Source of the DNA: Cryphonectria parasitica EP155
Taxonomy: Eukaryota > Ascomycota > Sordariomycetes > Diaporthales > Cryphonectriaceae
NCBI RefSeq assembly: GCF_011745365.1
Contig: NW_024468917.1
Location: forward strand, 1 to 64,000
DNA: 64,000 nt
Direction of reading: 5' to 3'
The notes below the pieces were generated by a model that was given only the letters and a program-made list of their open reading frames with translations, did not search any database and was not told where the DNA came from. Numbering within the stretch: position 1 is the first letter of the stretch; the number at the start of each line of letters is the position of its first letter. Both the position numbers and the translations under genes were made by a program. Shown here piece by piece: positions 49,950 through 60,708 of the stretch.

Positions 49950-52080
49950 TTTTAAAAGCTTTATATAAAAATTATTCTAATCTAATTATCTGCAATTCCT
50001 TTACAAGCGATTCTAGCTTTTTGAAATTGCTAAGAGCTACTTGCTCTTTCTTTAAGCTTGCTTTGCTACTTCTTAAGCAAGTTTCTTAGCTTGCTTTTGC
50101 TTATATTATCATTATTTCTAATCTTTTCTCTATTAATACTAGTTGCAGATTTTGTTATTAATATGAATTATATAAAGCATTATTTTATATTATTACTACT
50201 CTATTTTCTTATTTATGTATTGCTTAGAGCAGTTATCTGATAGCTTAATATATATATTATTATACTACTTATTAAGAACTTTTCTAAAGCGAAGCTCTTA
50301 TTTCTTAATAGCTTAAAGAATTTATTCTAATTTTCTAATAAGAAATTATTTATGCTATATCTTTTCCGAGAAATGCATTCTGCAGCTATAATAAATATGG
50401 AAGATTTATGCTAGCTTATAGTATAGATTATAAAGTAAGCTAATTCGAAGATTCTTATCTTATTATACTTTGATATTTTGTAAGGAAATGCAGATAAAGA
50501 GCTCTTTTAGCTCTATCTTATAAATGAGATATTCAATTTATATTGTTTTCTTATTTTATTTAATGCTAAAGGGAAATCTTTCTTTTCTAACTTTTATAAA
50601 GCTGTTGAGTTCGCTATTTACGGAAGACTCTAGTGAATTGCTAGATTATCTGCTCTAGCTTAATTCTTTCATTATCTGAGAGATATTTTCAGTATTGTTT
50701 AAGTATTTATACTAATAGCTAAGAAGATATTATTTCTTATTTATATTTCTGATTATAATACTTAGTATAGATAATAAAGAATGATAAAGAGTATTATTAC
50801 TAAATTTCTCCTTTAATATTTAAATGCTTTATTCAATAATATTAAAGTAGTTTGAATTATTGCTGCTTATAGTTATACTAAGCATATATTCTTGCTTTCC
50901 TATTGCTATCTATCTGTAGCATCTAAGTTTCTAAAGGAATTATTCTGAGCTTTTCTTACTCGAGAGATATATTAAGCAATTATTATTATAGCAGAATATT
51001 CAGCTGAAACTTCTATAATTAACAGAGTTCGATATTTGCTCTAAGGAAATGTTTTTGCTTAGTTAATTGGATTTCTATTGCTAAGCAATATTCATCTAGC
51101 ATTCTTTCTAAACTAATTGCTATTTATTCTTTTAAGATTAATAGCAATTGTATGCTATATATTTCTATTTATTACAGTTATAGCAAGTAATATTATTCTT
51201 TTTACTATACTATTTATTAGCTATATTAAGTTTTATAAGACTAGCATGCATAGTGCTGCTCTAAGCTATACTGCTCTATTGATTGCTATTTTTGTATTGA
51301 AGTTTCTTGCTTATATTAGCTAGAAACTTTCAAATTTAGCTTTCTTTCTTTTTAAACTTCTTTACTTATTATTTGTATAAATAGTTATTAATATAGATTG
51401 CTTAATTAGAGAATATTGCAAAGTTCTTTAGCTAATTTTGCTTGAAGATTTCATTCTTAATATTATTCTTAAATTCTTTGTAATAGTATTTTATAAGATT
51501 CTTATCTTTTTACAGAAGTCTTGCTAAGAGCTGCTTAAATCTAACTATATAAGCAAAAGCTGATTTGATCTGCTTGAGATTTATAAGCTGCTAAGCTATA
51601 ATATATTCTTTATTTAAGTTGCTAAAGATCTTCTTAAGAGCTTTCTCAAAGCTTACAAAAGAATTAAATATATTCTTAATACTCTGAATATATATATTAG
51701 GATTATTCTAATATTTCAAATAATTATATAGAGAAAGCTTGTATTAGATAAAAGCATTCTTTTTGAAATAAGTTTCTATAAGAATAATTTTCTTAGATTC
51801 CTTAGTAAACTAAATTATATAGTGCAAAAAGTATGCTCTGCAATAAATAAGAAATCTATATAGTATTTTTTAATTGCTATTATATATAGCAAGCTTATTT
51901 ATCTTGTATATCTTTTCAGCATTACTAGTAATTATAGAAATAAACTACGCTTACTAAGCATATTAAGTAAGCTGAGCTTGCTAGTTAGCAATAATAATAT
52001 TCTAAGCTTGCTATTAATTATACAGATTCTAAATATGTTAAGTAAGCTAATATATCTAGTTAACTAGTTCTTTCTAAATA
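49950..52080 (-). pseudogene. Chr4 gag (RIP-degraded)
   Basis: Minus-strand gag homologous to Chr1-Chr3 gag over its length. The zinc knuckle position is near 51150-51190. Plus ORFs at 50058-50240 and 51117-51323 are shadows that recur at the same place in each copy. Confidence 0.62.
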
Positions 52081-52178
52081 GAAGCGTATAAGAATAAAGA
52101 GATTTCTTGAGAAGCTATTATATTTCATATTGCTCAAGAGGATAATACTGAACTATTCTTGAACAAGAATTATCAAAA

Positions 52179-52651
52179 TGTAATAAGTACTGCAGCAATC
52201 CAAAGATTTCAAAATATACAAAGAAGATTTATGCTAATAAGAGCAGTGCTAAGTATAAGCTTTGAATACAGAAATACAACTGAGTAATTATGCAAGTATT
52301 CACTGCCTTTGAAGCTATCAGAATAAAAGAGTAATCTAATACTTAGACTAATACTTAGATTAACAACTGAAGAGCTATATACTAAATCTATCTAATAGTA
52401 ATGAATATGCGATTATATACTCAGCTCTTCAGTATGAACTGTAAGAGTTGGTAGCTGATTATTGCAATTCGCTGTCTGAATTGCAAGAACTGATTATCAA
52501 CTGCTCCAGTTCCTTCTTAATTGATTGCAGCTTGTAATTCTAATCCTGAATTATATAATTCTTATTGATTATCTGATGTTGAGTTATAATACCTGGTTCT
52601 TGCTTGCCTGTGATCTGTTTTCATGATCTGCATGTTGGATGAGTTATAACA
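52179..52651 (-). repeat. Chr4 right (5') LTR
   Basis: 473 bp. The plus strand reads TGTAATAAGTACTGC to GAGTTATAACA. Its U3 (about 52440-52520, TGCAAGAACTGATTATCAAC type) is different from that of the left LTR. Confidence 0.88.
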
Positions 52652-53048
52652 AAGGGACTAGGTGTTACGATTTAATATTGGATATCAGGCAGAATTATAT
52701 AATCCAGAGTTAGAGTTATAAAAAAGGGAGGATTGCTAAACTTGCTAGCAATTCTAACAAGCTTTATACTCTGAATTGCTAGACTTGCTAGCAATCCCAG
52801 CAATCCATGCTAAAGAGCTGAATATATAACTATATATTCATTATCATTAAATAGATTCAGTATATAGCTCTTCAGTTGTTAATCTAAATATCAGATTACT
52901 CTTTTACTCTGATAGCTTCAAAGGCAGTGAATACTTGCACGATTATCTCAGTTGTATTTCTGTATTCAAAGCTTGTACTTAGCACCGCTCTTGTTAGCAT
53001 AAACTCCTTGTATACTTTGAAATCTTCGGATTGCTGCAGTGCTCATTA
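52652..53048 (+). repeat. Truncated plus-strand LTR of the chromodomain family
   Basis: Joins directly to the end of the Chr4 right LTR. It carries U3 (with a distinct CTTGCTAGCAATTC-type spacer), a TATA-like motif, R and U5, ending GTGCTCATTACA at 53048. About 45 bp of the usual LTR start are missing. It is the remnant of another insertion of the same family. Outer family B sequence resumes at 53049. Confidence 0.85.
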
Positions 53049-54502
53049 CAGCTAAGCAAAAGCGCTTATAAATTCTTTTCTCAGTTAATATAGCAACTTT
53101 AGCTTATACTTTATTCTAGCTTAATATAAAAACTGAAAAAGGATTTTATATTGCTATACATAAATTTAGCAATATTCTATTAGCTTATATAAGCAAGCAC
53201 TATCTGAATAATCAGCTTAGAAGTATTAAAGCTAATCAGAATTAAGATTTCAAGAATATTCCAATTATACTGCTAGATAATAATTTGAATACAGCTCTAC
53301 TCTATATAATCAAACTATTTTATCTTAGAATTCTGAAATTTACTAATTTCTATTAATCATCTAATAGCTATTCAGATTGAAAGCAAGCTTTCTATCTTAA
53401 TTATAGAGAGATTGTACAAAATATAAAAGAATAGAATACAGAAATAGCTATAACAAGCTTATACTGCTAAGCTTTCTTCTATAAACTAGAATATAGCAAT
53501 TATATATAATATTCTAATTAGCTATTAAGAAGAAATATTTCGCTTTAAGAATACAAAGCTATATAAATAAAAGCTAATAGAATACTAAATATAATCTATA
53601 AGCTAAATATTATCTTTTTTATAAAAGAAATTGTAAACTTGTTTAAACTATTTATTAAAAGCAATCTTAACAGAATAAGAAGAAATATATTAATCTTTGC
53701 TCTAAAGAATTTCAGAGCAAGTAAAGCATCTAGCCTAATTCTATCAAAATAATAATCTCGAAAAAGTATAGCTTCAGCTAGCTTAATCTTGTATTTATTA
53801 AGAGAATATAATATTAGCTCAGAATTAAATCAACTTTCATCCGGAATTCCTACTAATTCTTACTTCTTCTTATCTTAAGAAATGCTTATTAGTTCAGAAC
53901 TAATAATTAATCTATTAATATAGCAAATAGCTAAGCTTGAATATACTATCAAAGCTTTATTATATTAGAAACTAAGAAGCAGCAATATTATGCTTTTCAG
54001 TTTTTCTAATAAATTTCAGAAGCTTTATATATTTCTATAAAATAAGCTTTATAGCTTTAATTCTATTAAACTCTCAGTAAGTTCTCCGAATTGAATAAAA
54101 TTCAATTATGCTATTAAGATGAATATATATAAAGCGAACTGCAAAAGAATTCGTTGAATAAGAATACAGAATTAGAAGAGAACTGCTGCTGCTGCTATTG
54201 CTCAAGCAGAGTTTGAAAGCAGATAGAAACAGAAAAGAAATCAATATTAGAATCTATTCAGATTATGCTTATATTATGAATAAACTGAAAATAAATACTA
54301 ATATTCCTGTATTGATTTGAATAATAGCTTAAATAATAAAGAAAAATATAAGAATTAAATTAAAAGAAATAGTTTGGTTTGCAGTATTTCCTTTAGCAGT
54401 TTGTAATGAATTTCTTATTTCTTTTACTTCTTCTCTCTCTGATTAGATCTAGCATACTATTGAACTTGTTGCAACTTTGAAAGAAAGTTGCTAGAAGAGA
54501 AC
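53049..54502 (+). pseudogene. Outer family B 3' region
   Basis: Collinear with 19735-18286 of the inner copy in reverse. It contains the conserved GCT/CTG trinucleotide run (about 54183-54200). No domain is recognised. Relative to the inner copy about 720 bp (inner positions 19736-20458) are absent at the junction with the LTR fragment. Confidence 0.7.
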
Positions 54503-54827
54503 TATTATAATAGCTAGAATGATAATCTGTAGAATATGAAGTATAGTGAGTCAAGAGTTCTCATACATATAAAGAATATCACTTACTTTTCAAATTCTTT
54601 AGCTATAAGCAAAAAAAAAAAAAAAGCATCCTTTCTCTTCTTTTCAATTTTGAACTCTTTGGACAGGTCTAAGACAGATTTTTCATCCTGTTCTTGCGCC
54701 CGTGTAGCCTTAGTTTGCTGTCCTCATCTGTACAGGCATGCTTGGGTTGCACGAGCCCTTGCCCATTGCTTCGGCAGCTGTTTGTCCCTTTTTCTTTCGA
54801 GGGCGACGGCGCCCTAGTTCTGGTTCA
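54503..54827 (+). repeat. Outer family B 3' LTR, at the edge of the AT-rich block
   Basis: 325 bp, homologous to the two LTRs of the inner copy in the orientation expected for a plus-strand element. It begins TATTATAATAG (mutated) and ends CTGGTTCA. An A-run near 54610 accounts for the extra length. A 93-codon plus frame (54536-54817) is open through it. A perfect hairpin GGGCG-ACGG-CGCCC lies at 54801-54814. The last 170 bp are nearly free of RIP. It ends 10 bp before the transporter stop codon. Confidence 0.92.
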
Positions 54828-54837
54828 CCATATGACT

Positions 54838-56560
54838 CTATTGAAAGGGACCTGCTACTGAGCTCCGTTCGCTATAATCGTAAGCCCTCTCTATTATGCC
54901 CGCGGGCGATGAAGCTCGAGATCTTCTCAGGGTCTGGGTTTCGCTCGACTCAACATCAACTTTTGCCTTCCAGCCTAACCACCAGTGTCCAGAAAAAAGC
55001 TCCTCCATCCTCTCCATGGGGACGCCCTTGGTCTCCGGGGCCCACAGCCCCAGCAGGACAAGACCAGCAAACGAGATGACGGCATAGAATATGTATGTGC
55101 CATAGATGTGGAGTGATACGAACATGTTGGGCGTGACCCTCACTACTGCGAACTGGAAGAACCAGTGCAGGGCCATGTTGAATGCGTAGCACACATTCCG
55201 AATACGCGTGGGGAAAATCTCGGTGCCGTACAGATACTGAACAGTGCAGAGGCCGATGGACCAGCCCACGGCATAGACGAATACACTTGCAATGGCAGCG
55301 TCTGATGCGGCTTTATCGGCATGGTCATGACTGACCCAGACGCCCATGTAAATAGCCATGAAGACATGGGCAGCAAGCTGCAGAGATAACCCCGCGATGA
55401 AGCAGCGCCGGCGGCCGATGATATCGACCATACCCCAGGTGAATACCATAGTAAAGACAAGCTTGACGATGCCGTACGCGCCGGATGTGATGAGTGACTT
55501 GTTGTGCGCGGTGACCCCCGCGTAGACAAAAATCTGGGGAATATAGTAGGTGATGCCGTTCCCTCCGGACCACTGCGCGACGGTCTGCATAGCGGTGGCC
55601 AGGAGGAATCGCTTGCGGTATGAGGGCACGCTCCAGATCTCTTTGATCAGGGACCAGTTAGACGTCTCGGACAGCAGCTTCTCCTGGGATCGAACTTGTT
55701 CCTGAATCTCGAGGTACTCCACCTGCAGCTGCTTGTCATCAACCTTGGTGTTCCGCAGCCGTGCGAGAACGCCGAGCGCCTCGTCGCCCCGATTCTTGGA
55801 TGCGAGCCACCTGGGAGTATCAGCCACTAGGAAGGATGCTAAGAAGGCAAGCCCCATTGGAATCAAGGGGATGGCAATGACCAGTCGATATTGCGCTCGG
55901 ATGGCCGGCATCGTGACACTGGCGGCATAATTGATGAAGAAACCTAATGACAAGTCATGAGTCTTTTCTCTCCCACCCAGTATTAAAGAGGTACAGGGGA
56001 AGGGAAGAGGGATGTTACACACCAAGAGACAAGAAAGACAGCAGGAAAACCATCGAAGTGCTGACAATCATGCCACGGCTCTTGGCTGGCGAGATCTCAG
56101 AGAGATAAAGGGGCCCGACAACAGTAAGGCCCCCAGCGCCGAGACCGCCCCAGACGCGGGCAAAGAGGAGGAAGCCATAGATACCAGACGAGAAGACCTG
56201 CATCAGATAACCACTCATGTACACACACGTAAGAAGTCGCCAACTTCTAACGCGGCCGATGCGGTCCGTCATGGCCAGGGCAAGGAGTGAGCCAAAGGCA
56301 GCACCCAGAACCCCCAAGGAGGTGATATTAGCTTTTCTGCTAGCCAGGCCTGAGGCATTATCAAGCCACTCCTCGGCGTCGAGATTGTAGTCATTTTTGA
56401 ACGAGGGCAGTGCAAGGGCAGCACTGAAGCCGCCCTCGTCATATCCCTTGGGGATGGACCCCGAGCCTATGACAAATATCGTGAGGACATAATACCAGTT
56501 GACTGATCCTTGACCAAGCGAGGCGGCAGCAGACGAAGGAGACATGGTCGAGGAGGACAT
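54838..56560 (-). CDS. MFS sugar/quinate-type transporter
   Basis: A plasma-membrane proton-coupled uptake carrier of the sugar-porter family is likely. Exons are 56560-56023 and 55943-54838, with a 79 nt intron (GTGTGT...TTAG), giving 547 residues, normal for the family. About 12 membrane segments are seen. Motifs are DRIGR at 99-103, SEISPAKSRG at 154-163, DTPRWL at 221-226 (PESPRWL-like), QWSGGNGITYY at 303-313, GRRR at 356-359 and PETKG at 482-486. The RKANITSLGVLGAAFG stretch and the WSGGNGITYY box resemble fungal quinate permease relatives, but the substrate is inferred. The ATG at 56560 is the first in frame. It is divergent from the amidohydrolase gene. The 3' end abuts a retrotransposon LTR, so its terminator probably lies in the LTR. 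There is no sign of RIP. Confidence 0.93.
55944..56022 (-). other. Intron of the MFS transporter gene
   Basis: 79 nt. The donor GTGTGT and acceptor TTAG restore the frame as SFLSLG|FFINYAA, a conserved stretch of the family. Confidence 0.85.
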
Positions 56561-57101
56561 GCCACAGCCAGGGGGATTTAACGGACCATTCCCCCTTCCG
56601 AGGGGAGTGGGCCTGCTGTGTATCTTCCTTCCGACACCTCTGGCGCTGTTGGATCACCTTTCCGCAACCAGGCCCAGGTCTTGCGGCCCTCGGCTGCGCC
56701 CCGCCGTTTGTGCCACACGCGCCCAGACTTGTCCTTGTGGCACCTTGCCTCTTCCACTCAGCGAGAACCGGGGAATGCACGCGCGATGCCAAGTCGAGGT
56801 GACAGCTCACCCTCAAGTCGTCCGCTGGAAGGGTGAGAGGTGGGGGGGGAGGGGCAAATGGGACAGGGGTCTGTCCCCGGATCGAGAATCTCGCGACTGG
56901 GGAATCCTGCAGTCGTGAGCAATGTCGTGCCAGCCGTGCGTTGTGTGCCTTGCCCCAGGATTCGTCGTGGTCTAGCTTGGACAGCCCCGCGTTGTTGATG
57001 TTGGAGAAGGGAGAAAAAACTTCCACTGACTCCTCCACTGACATCTCCCGTTATCTCATCGTGGTGGGTCCTGGTGGTGGGGCTGATGAAATATGCTTGG
57101 G

Positions 57102-57114
57102 CGGAAGTTGACCG
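57102..57114. promoter_or_regulatory. CGG-N7-CCG candidate Zn2Cys6 site
   Basis: CGGAAGTTGACCG is an inverted CGG pair with 7 bp spacing, the kind of site Zn2Cys6 dimers bind. That the neighbouring regulator uses it is inference. Such motifs also occur by chance. Confidence 0.3.
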
Positions 57115-57852
57115 AGCCTGGCAGCAATCGCCAAGTCTCCTGCTTTTTTGGATGTACGTAATCCAGGTTTGAATTGAACTCTGCCCTGGGTAATATATGT
57201 CGACTATTAAGATATAACCAGAAGCTCACGATATGATCAAGGGAAGACCAGACAGTTGTTTACGTGTCGTGAACATACCAATGTACGTCGTCCGAACCTG
57301 GGCCCAGGAAAACGTGAAAAACCAAACACCTTGATGACCAGGCAGATAGAGAGACTTGTGATCGCCCTAGGGAAGAACCGCCGATGTCTGTCAAAATATT
57401 CGGTCAGAAGCCGTAGATCATGTCCTGTCAGAAGTATTGCCAGTGCTTTGCGGAAAGCCTAGACCATTCCAAAATCGCTCTTTCCAGGGGAGTTGGCCCG
57501 CCTGGCACTTTCCGAAACGTGCCTTGCCTAGATTGGGGTCAAGTCGCAGCTGCCTTTCTCTCTTGGTACCAGCGGTGCTAGTTCCAAGGCCCAATGGCGG
57601 CAGATGTTCGTGAAGGGGCGGTTCGTCCTCTTGCTGCCGCCAGGGCGTATTTTGACGGCTGCTCTCGCCACCGTCTCCGATTCGTTATCTGACAATACTT
57701 AATTACCACTACACCCCCCTAGTGCTTAGGCTCTGCGGCCCGCCTGATTCCTGCATGGTAAGCAACATGTCCGTGATGCATGCAGCATGGTGATCCCTTT
57801 GGCTCCTCCTTACATATTACGTGCATACATACCAAAATGTACATATAGTATA

Positions 57853-57870
57853 GTACATACGAGTATGTAC
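57853..57870. repeat. Perfect inverted repeat GTACATAC-GA-GTATGTAC
   Basis: 8 bp arms with a 2 bp spacer in the shared promoter region, preceded by related GTACATA words (57839-57845). It could be a dimeric factor site. Confidence 0.5.
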
Positions 57871-58112
57871 CATATTATCGAGACCTTTTCTGATCGATGG
57901 GCTTAGCAGTATCCACCGACAGCCGTCGCCAGATCCGGGTCAGAAAGAATAGGAGGAGGAGGAGGAGGAGGTGGTGCCAGGCTTGATTCTGTGTCTCATT
58001 CATCTTCCCCGCCCTCTCTCTCACACACAGTCACTCACACATATTTCACTTCCTACGACAAAAGAAACTCCCAGTCGCTCTTGTTGTCTTCCCAGGCTCT
58101 TGAGAGAGACTC

Positions 58113-58150
58113 TGTGTGCGCGCGCACAAACACACACACTCACACACACG
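58113..58150. repeat. Alternating TG/CG/CA tract and CA microsatellite
   Basis: TGTGTGCGCGCGCACA is followed by a CA-rich run, about 180 bp upstream of the amidohydrolase ATG. It probably lies in the 5' leader or core promoter. Confidence 0.6.
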
Positions 58151-58331
58151 CCTCCCTCTCTCATGGTCACCGCTACTATTATGCCTTGGTGAGCACGTCA
58201 TCTAACTTGCTTTTTCAAAAGAGCTCCTCAGCACAAGAGTTCGTTCGCTCCTGTGCTATTCTAGCATACATACCAGGCAGTGGACCACAATCGTGTTTCC
58301 TTAACCCCCCTGGGTTGAAACCATCGACAGA

Positions 58332-59451
58332 ATGGCAATGCTCCTCAGAAACACCCTCCGCCCTGGAGTACTCGACAAAGGAACGTTTTCGCCCATAAAA
58401 CTAACGCCAACGAGACCTGTCGATTCGGTCAACAAACCATCTTCATCCCATAATGAATACGCTGCCACAAATTGTCGGCCACAAAACGCTGCTGCCGCCA
58501 AGAAGTCCTCGCCTCCTGGTATACCATCAGGCTCTTGGGACAGCCATATGCACATAGTGGGCGACGAGGAGCACTATCCTTTGTCTCCCACCGCCGCGTA
58601 TAAACCGAGCACCTACACTGTATCTCAGGCTATGGCCTTCGAATCTTCAGTTGGGGCGTCCAACGTCGTCATCGTCCAGCCTTCCATATATGGTCATGAC
58701 AACTCCTGCCTGCTCGATGCTCTGCGGGTACTGGGCCCTGGGAGGGCAAGAGGCGTCGTGGCTCTTGCGCCAGAGAACAAGACCTTTAGTATCGTACGTC
58801 TCAGAGAATGGCACGAGTTGGGAGTCCGGGGTGTACGTCTCAACATCAAATCCACCGGGGATCTCGTTGCTCGGGAGGATGTCGAGGTCGAGCTCCGCCG
58901 GTGTGCTGACGCCGTGCGACCCCTGGGCTGGATCATCCAGCTCTACATACCTCTCAACATGGTCAGGGCCTTGGAACATATTATCCCAACATTAGGAGTG
59001 AGAATTTGTATTGACCACATGGGTGCTCCGGGACTCAAGTCTCATCTTCCAACGAACTTGCCCCTCGACCCGTACAGCCTCGAGGGTTTCGACTCTTTGA
59101 TCAGGTTGCTTGGGGAAGGGAATACCTTTGTCAAAATGTCTGCCCCTTATCGGCTTTCTGAAAACGATGACTTTATTGGGCATGTCGAGCCAATAGCTCG
59201 AGAAATCTTGTGAGCAGAGGCTCCTTTGCAAATTGTATCTCCCGGGTCATGCTGCGGTCAGCTGATAGTGTGTGTATGAAAACAGACGTGTTGCCCCCAA
59301 GAGAGTTGTCTTTGCTACCGACTGGCCTCACACGAGATTCGAGGGACTCGACATACGGCCATGGATCACGGCCGTGATCAACTGGTGCGATGGCGACCAG
59401 CAACTTGCCGACAGCATATTTAGAGATAATGCGAAAGAGCTGTGGACCTGA
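58332..59451 (+). CDS. Amidohydrolase, 2-pyrone-4,6-dicarboxylate lactonase-like
   Basis: Predicted hydrolase of the amidohydrolase_2 (TIM-barrel) family, whose LigI-type members open pyrone lactone rings in aromatic breakdown. Exons are 58332-59209 and 59286-59451; the 76 nt intron (GTGAGC...ACAG) gives 347 residues. Seen in sequence: WDSHMHIVG with the HxH pair at 72 and 74; RARGVVAL and GVRGVRLN in mid-barrel; CIDHMGAPG; and, in exon 2, VVFATDWPHTRFE with the catalytic-type Asp at 305. A 65-residue extension with basic residues precedes the barrel and could be a mitochondrial leader, which is uncertain. The start ATG has A at -3 and G at +4. The substrate is unproven; other small lactones or amides are possible. 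Confidence 0.92.
59210..59285 (+). other. Intron of the amidohydrolase gene
   Basis: 76 nt, donor GTGAGC, acceptor ACAG. Splicing joins EIL to RVAPKRVVFATDWPH. Without it the protein would end before the DWPH motif. Confidence 0.88.
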
Positions 59452-60708
59452 AGCTGGACACCATCTTGTACAGATGTCGTTTTTGATCTCAGTCACTGCG
59501 ATTCGACGAGCGAGGTGTATGGTGGGGCGAGCCTGGCAGGCGGCACAGGGCATCACGCAACCGGTGGGCTTGGCCCCCCTTTTCATTTTATTTATTTATT
59601 TGTATAGCATATACTACTGTCACTAGAAGGGGCAGAATGAATTAAATTCTTTGCTGGGTATCGCCCTGATTATAGTGGCTGTCGTACGTCGATGGTGGGG
59701 ATACCTGGCTCGCTGAGAGCTTGGTGTATCGAGCTCAGTCCACTGACGACATAATCATTTGTACCAGCTGGCTTTTCTGTCTCCTTTTTTTCTCATTTTG
59801 GAAATGAATAATATTGGATGGGCTATGAATGCTTCGCGTCATGCCCAATATATTCACAGGTTCTCTGAAACGTTCAGATTACACTGTCATTGACACTTCG
59901 ACAAATTCCTGTATACGCGCCTCAATGTTTCCGGTGAATTCTATCTAGACCAACAATCAGACCAGCCAGTTGGCACTTATTACGCTCTTGTTTCAAGGCC
60001 GGTGCTGGCATTGAGACCTGATCATATGGAATTCGAACCCATGTGCCTCCTGCAATCTCGGGTCCTGGTGAGAGCACTAATGGTTCTCCAGGTTGATCGC
60101 AAGCCAGTTTATTGTCCTCTGTTCGATATCCGCGTAGGTGTGATCAACAACGTTACCCTGTCACTTACACAAGCTATATTATACAATATAAGTGCATCCT
60201 CGGTCACCCTTGGGATATCATAACCCTGGAGCCTTTAAGAAAATAAAAAGGGAGGTCTGCTGGGGGCCAAAATGATAAGAACCAAAAGGCTATTGACCAG
60301 TTTCAGTATGGTGATCCTCCCCTCGATGATTGCTGAATATATAGTACCAGTCAACTCCTAAGACTAGATTAGGAAAGCCTTCACGGTGGTGCAATGTGGT
60401 TGGTTGACGAAATTTTTGGATTTATTCTTTCATCAGCAGGATCTGGACAACGAAGAAGGCTATGCTGTGATGCTACGAGGCCCCGGAATGAGATCAACAT
60501 TTTTTCTCCCCCAAAAGACACCATACTCCTGGACTGATGCTCCTATACAATACCATTGCCAAAAATCACAGAGATATGGACGAGCCTGCCCTCATCCAGG
60601 TTATTATGCATATTTCCCCCCCTCTGGTTCGCCTGCGCACCCACCGCGTCATCAGGGTAATTACATGTAGCATGGCTGTCTACTTGGCCTGCCTTCTCGT
60701 GTGCATAA
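59452..60708. other. Convergent intergenic region
   Basis: Lies between the amidohydrolase stop and the regulator stop. It should hold both 3' UTRs and terminators. A TTTA-rich run is at 59586-59601, and TTTATT (AATAAA on the minus strand) is near 60420. ORFs at 60002-60223, 60386-60670 and 60537-60965 show no recognisable domain, and the last runs antisense into the regulator. I see no gene here. Confidence 0.55.

Larger units (their letters stand above)
45211..52651 (-). mobile_element. Chr4: chromodomain Ty3/Gypsy element with unlike LTRs
   Basis: Minus-strand member of the Chr1 family with internal order intact: antisense frame, chromodomain, integrase, RNase H, RT, protease, gag. It is the most strongly AT-shifted of the four; the middle of pol (about 47700-48700) is almost unreadable. 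Its two LTRs differ in length (425 and 473 bp) and in U3 sequence, and no target duplication is found (left flank CATAT, right AAGGG). This suggests recombination between elements. Confidence 0.85.
1..54827 (+). mobile_element. Outer family B Ty3/Gypsy retrotransposon, RIP-degraded and interrupted
   Basis: This is the host element of the whole AT-rich nest. Its own sequence lies in segments 1-2923, 10349-11615, 42077-45210 and 53049-54827. The order of these segments matches the complete inner copy at 17967-30273 read in reverse. By that comparison position 1 corresponds to about 27768 of the inner copy, so roughly 2.5 kb of the element, including its 5' LTR, lies left of the window. It encodes reverse transcriptase, RNase H and integrase in Ty3/Gypsy order, all with many stops. 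Chr1 splits the RT region, Chr2 splits the integrase, and Chr4 with an LTR fragment splits the 3' region. It is certainly non-functional. The family was not matched to any named element. Confidence 0.88.
56561..58331. promoter_or_regulatory. Divergent intergenic region, transporter/amidohydrolase
   Basis: This 1.77 kb region lies between two divergent start codons and probably contains both promoters. No protein-coding gene is supported: ORFs such as 56439-57044 and 57256-57462 lack recognisable domains. It holds a CGG-N7-CCG pair (57102-57114), an 8 bp perfect inverted repeat (57853-57870), an AGG tract (57951-57972) and a CA-rich, alternating purine/pyrimidine stretch (58113-58150). Confidence 0.6.

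Noticed and set aside
55143..55573. Overlapping minus ORFs inside the transporter exon
   Set aside because: Out-of-frame shadows of a clearly conserved MFS frame.
56439..57044. 201-codon minus ORF upstream of the transporter
   Set aside because: It only extends an alternative frame across the transporter start; no domain, and it would displace the conserved N-terminus.
58647..58979. Minus ORFs inside the amidohydrolase
   Set aside because: Antisense shadows of the TIM-barrel exon.
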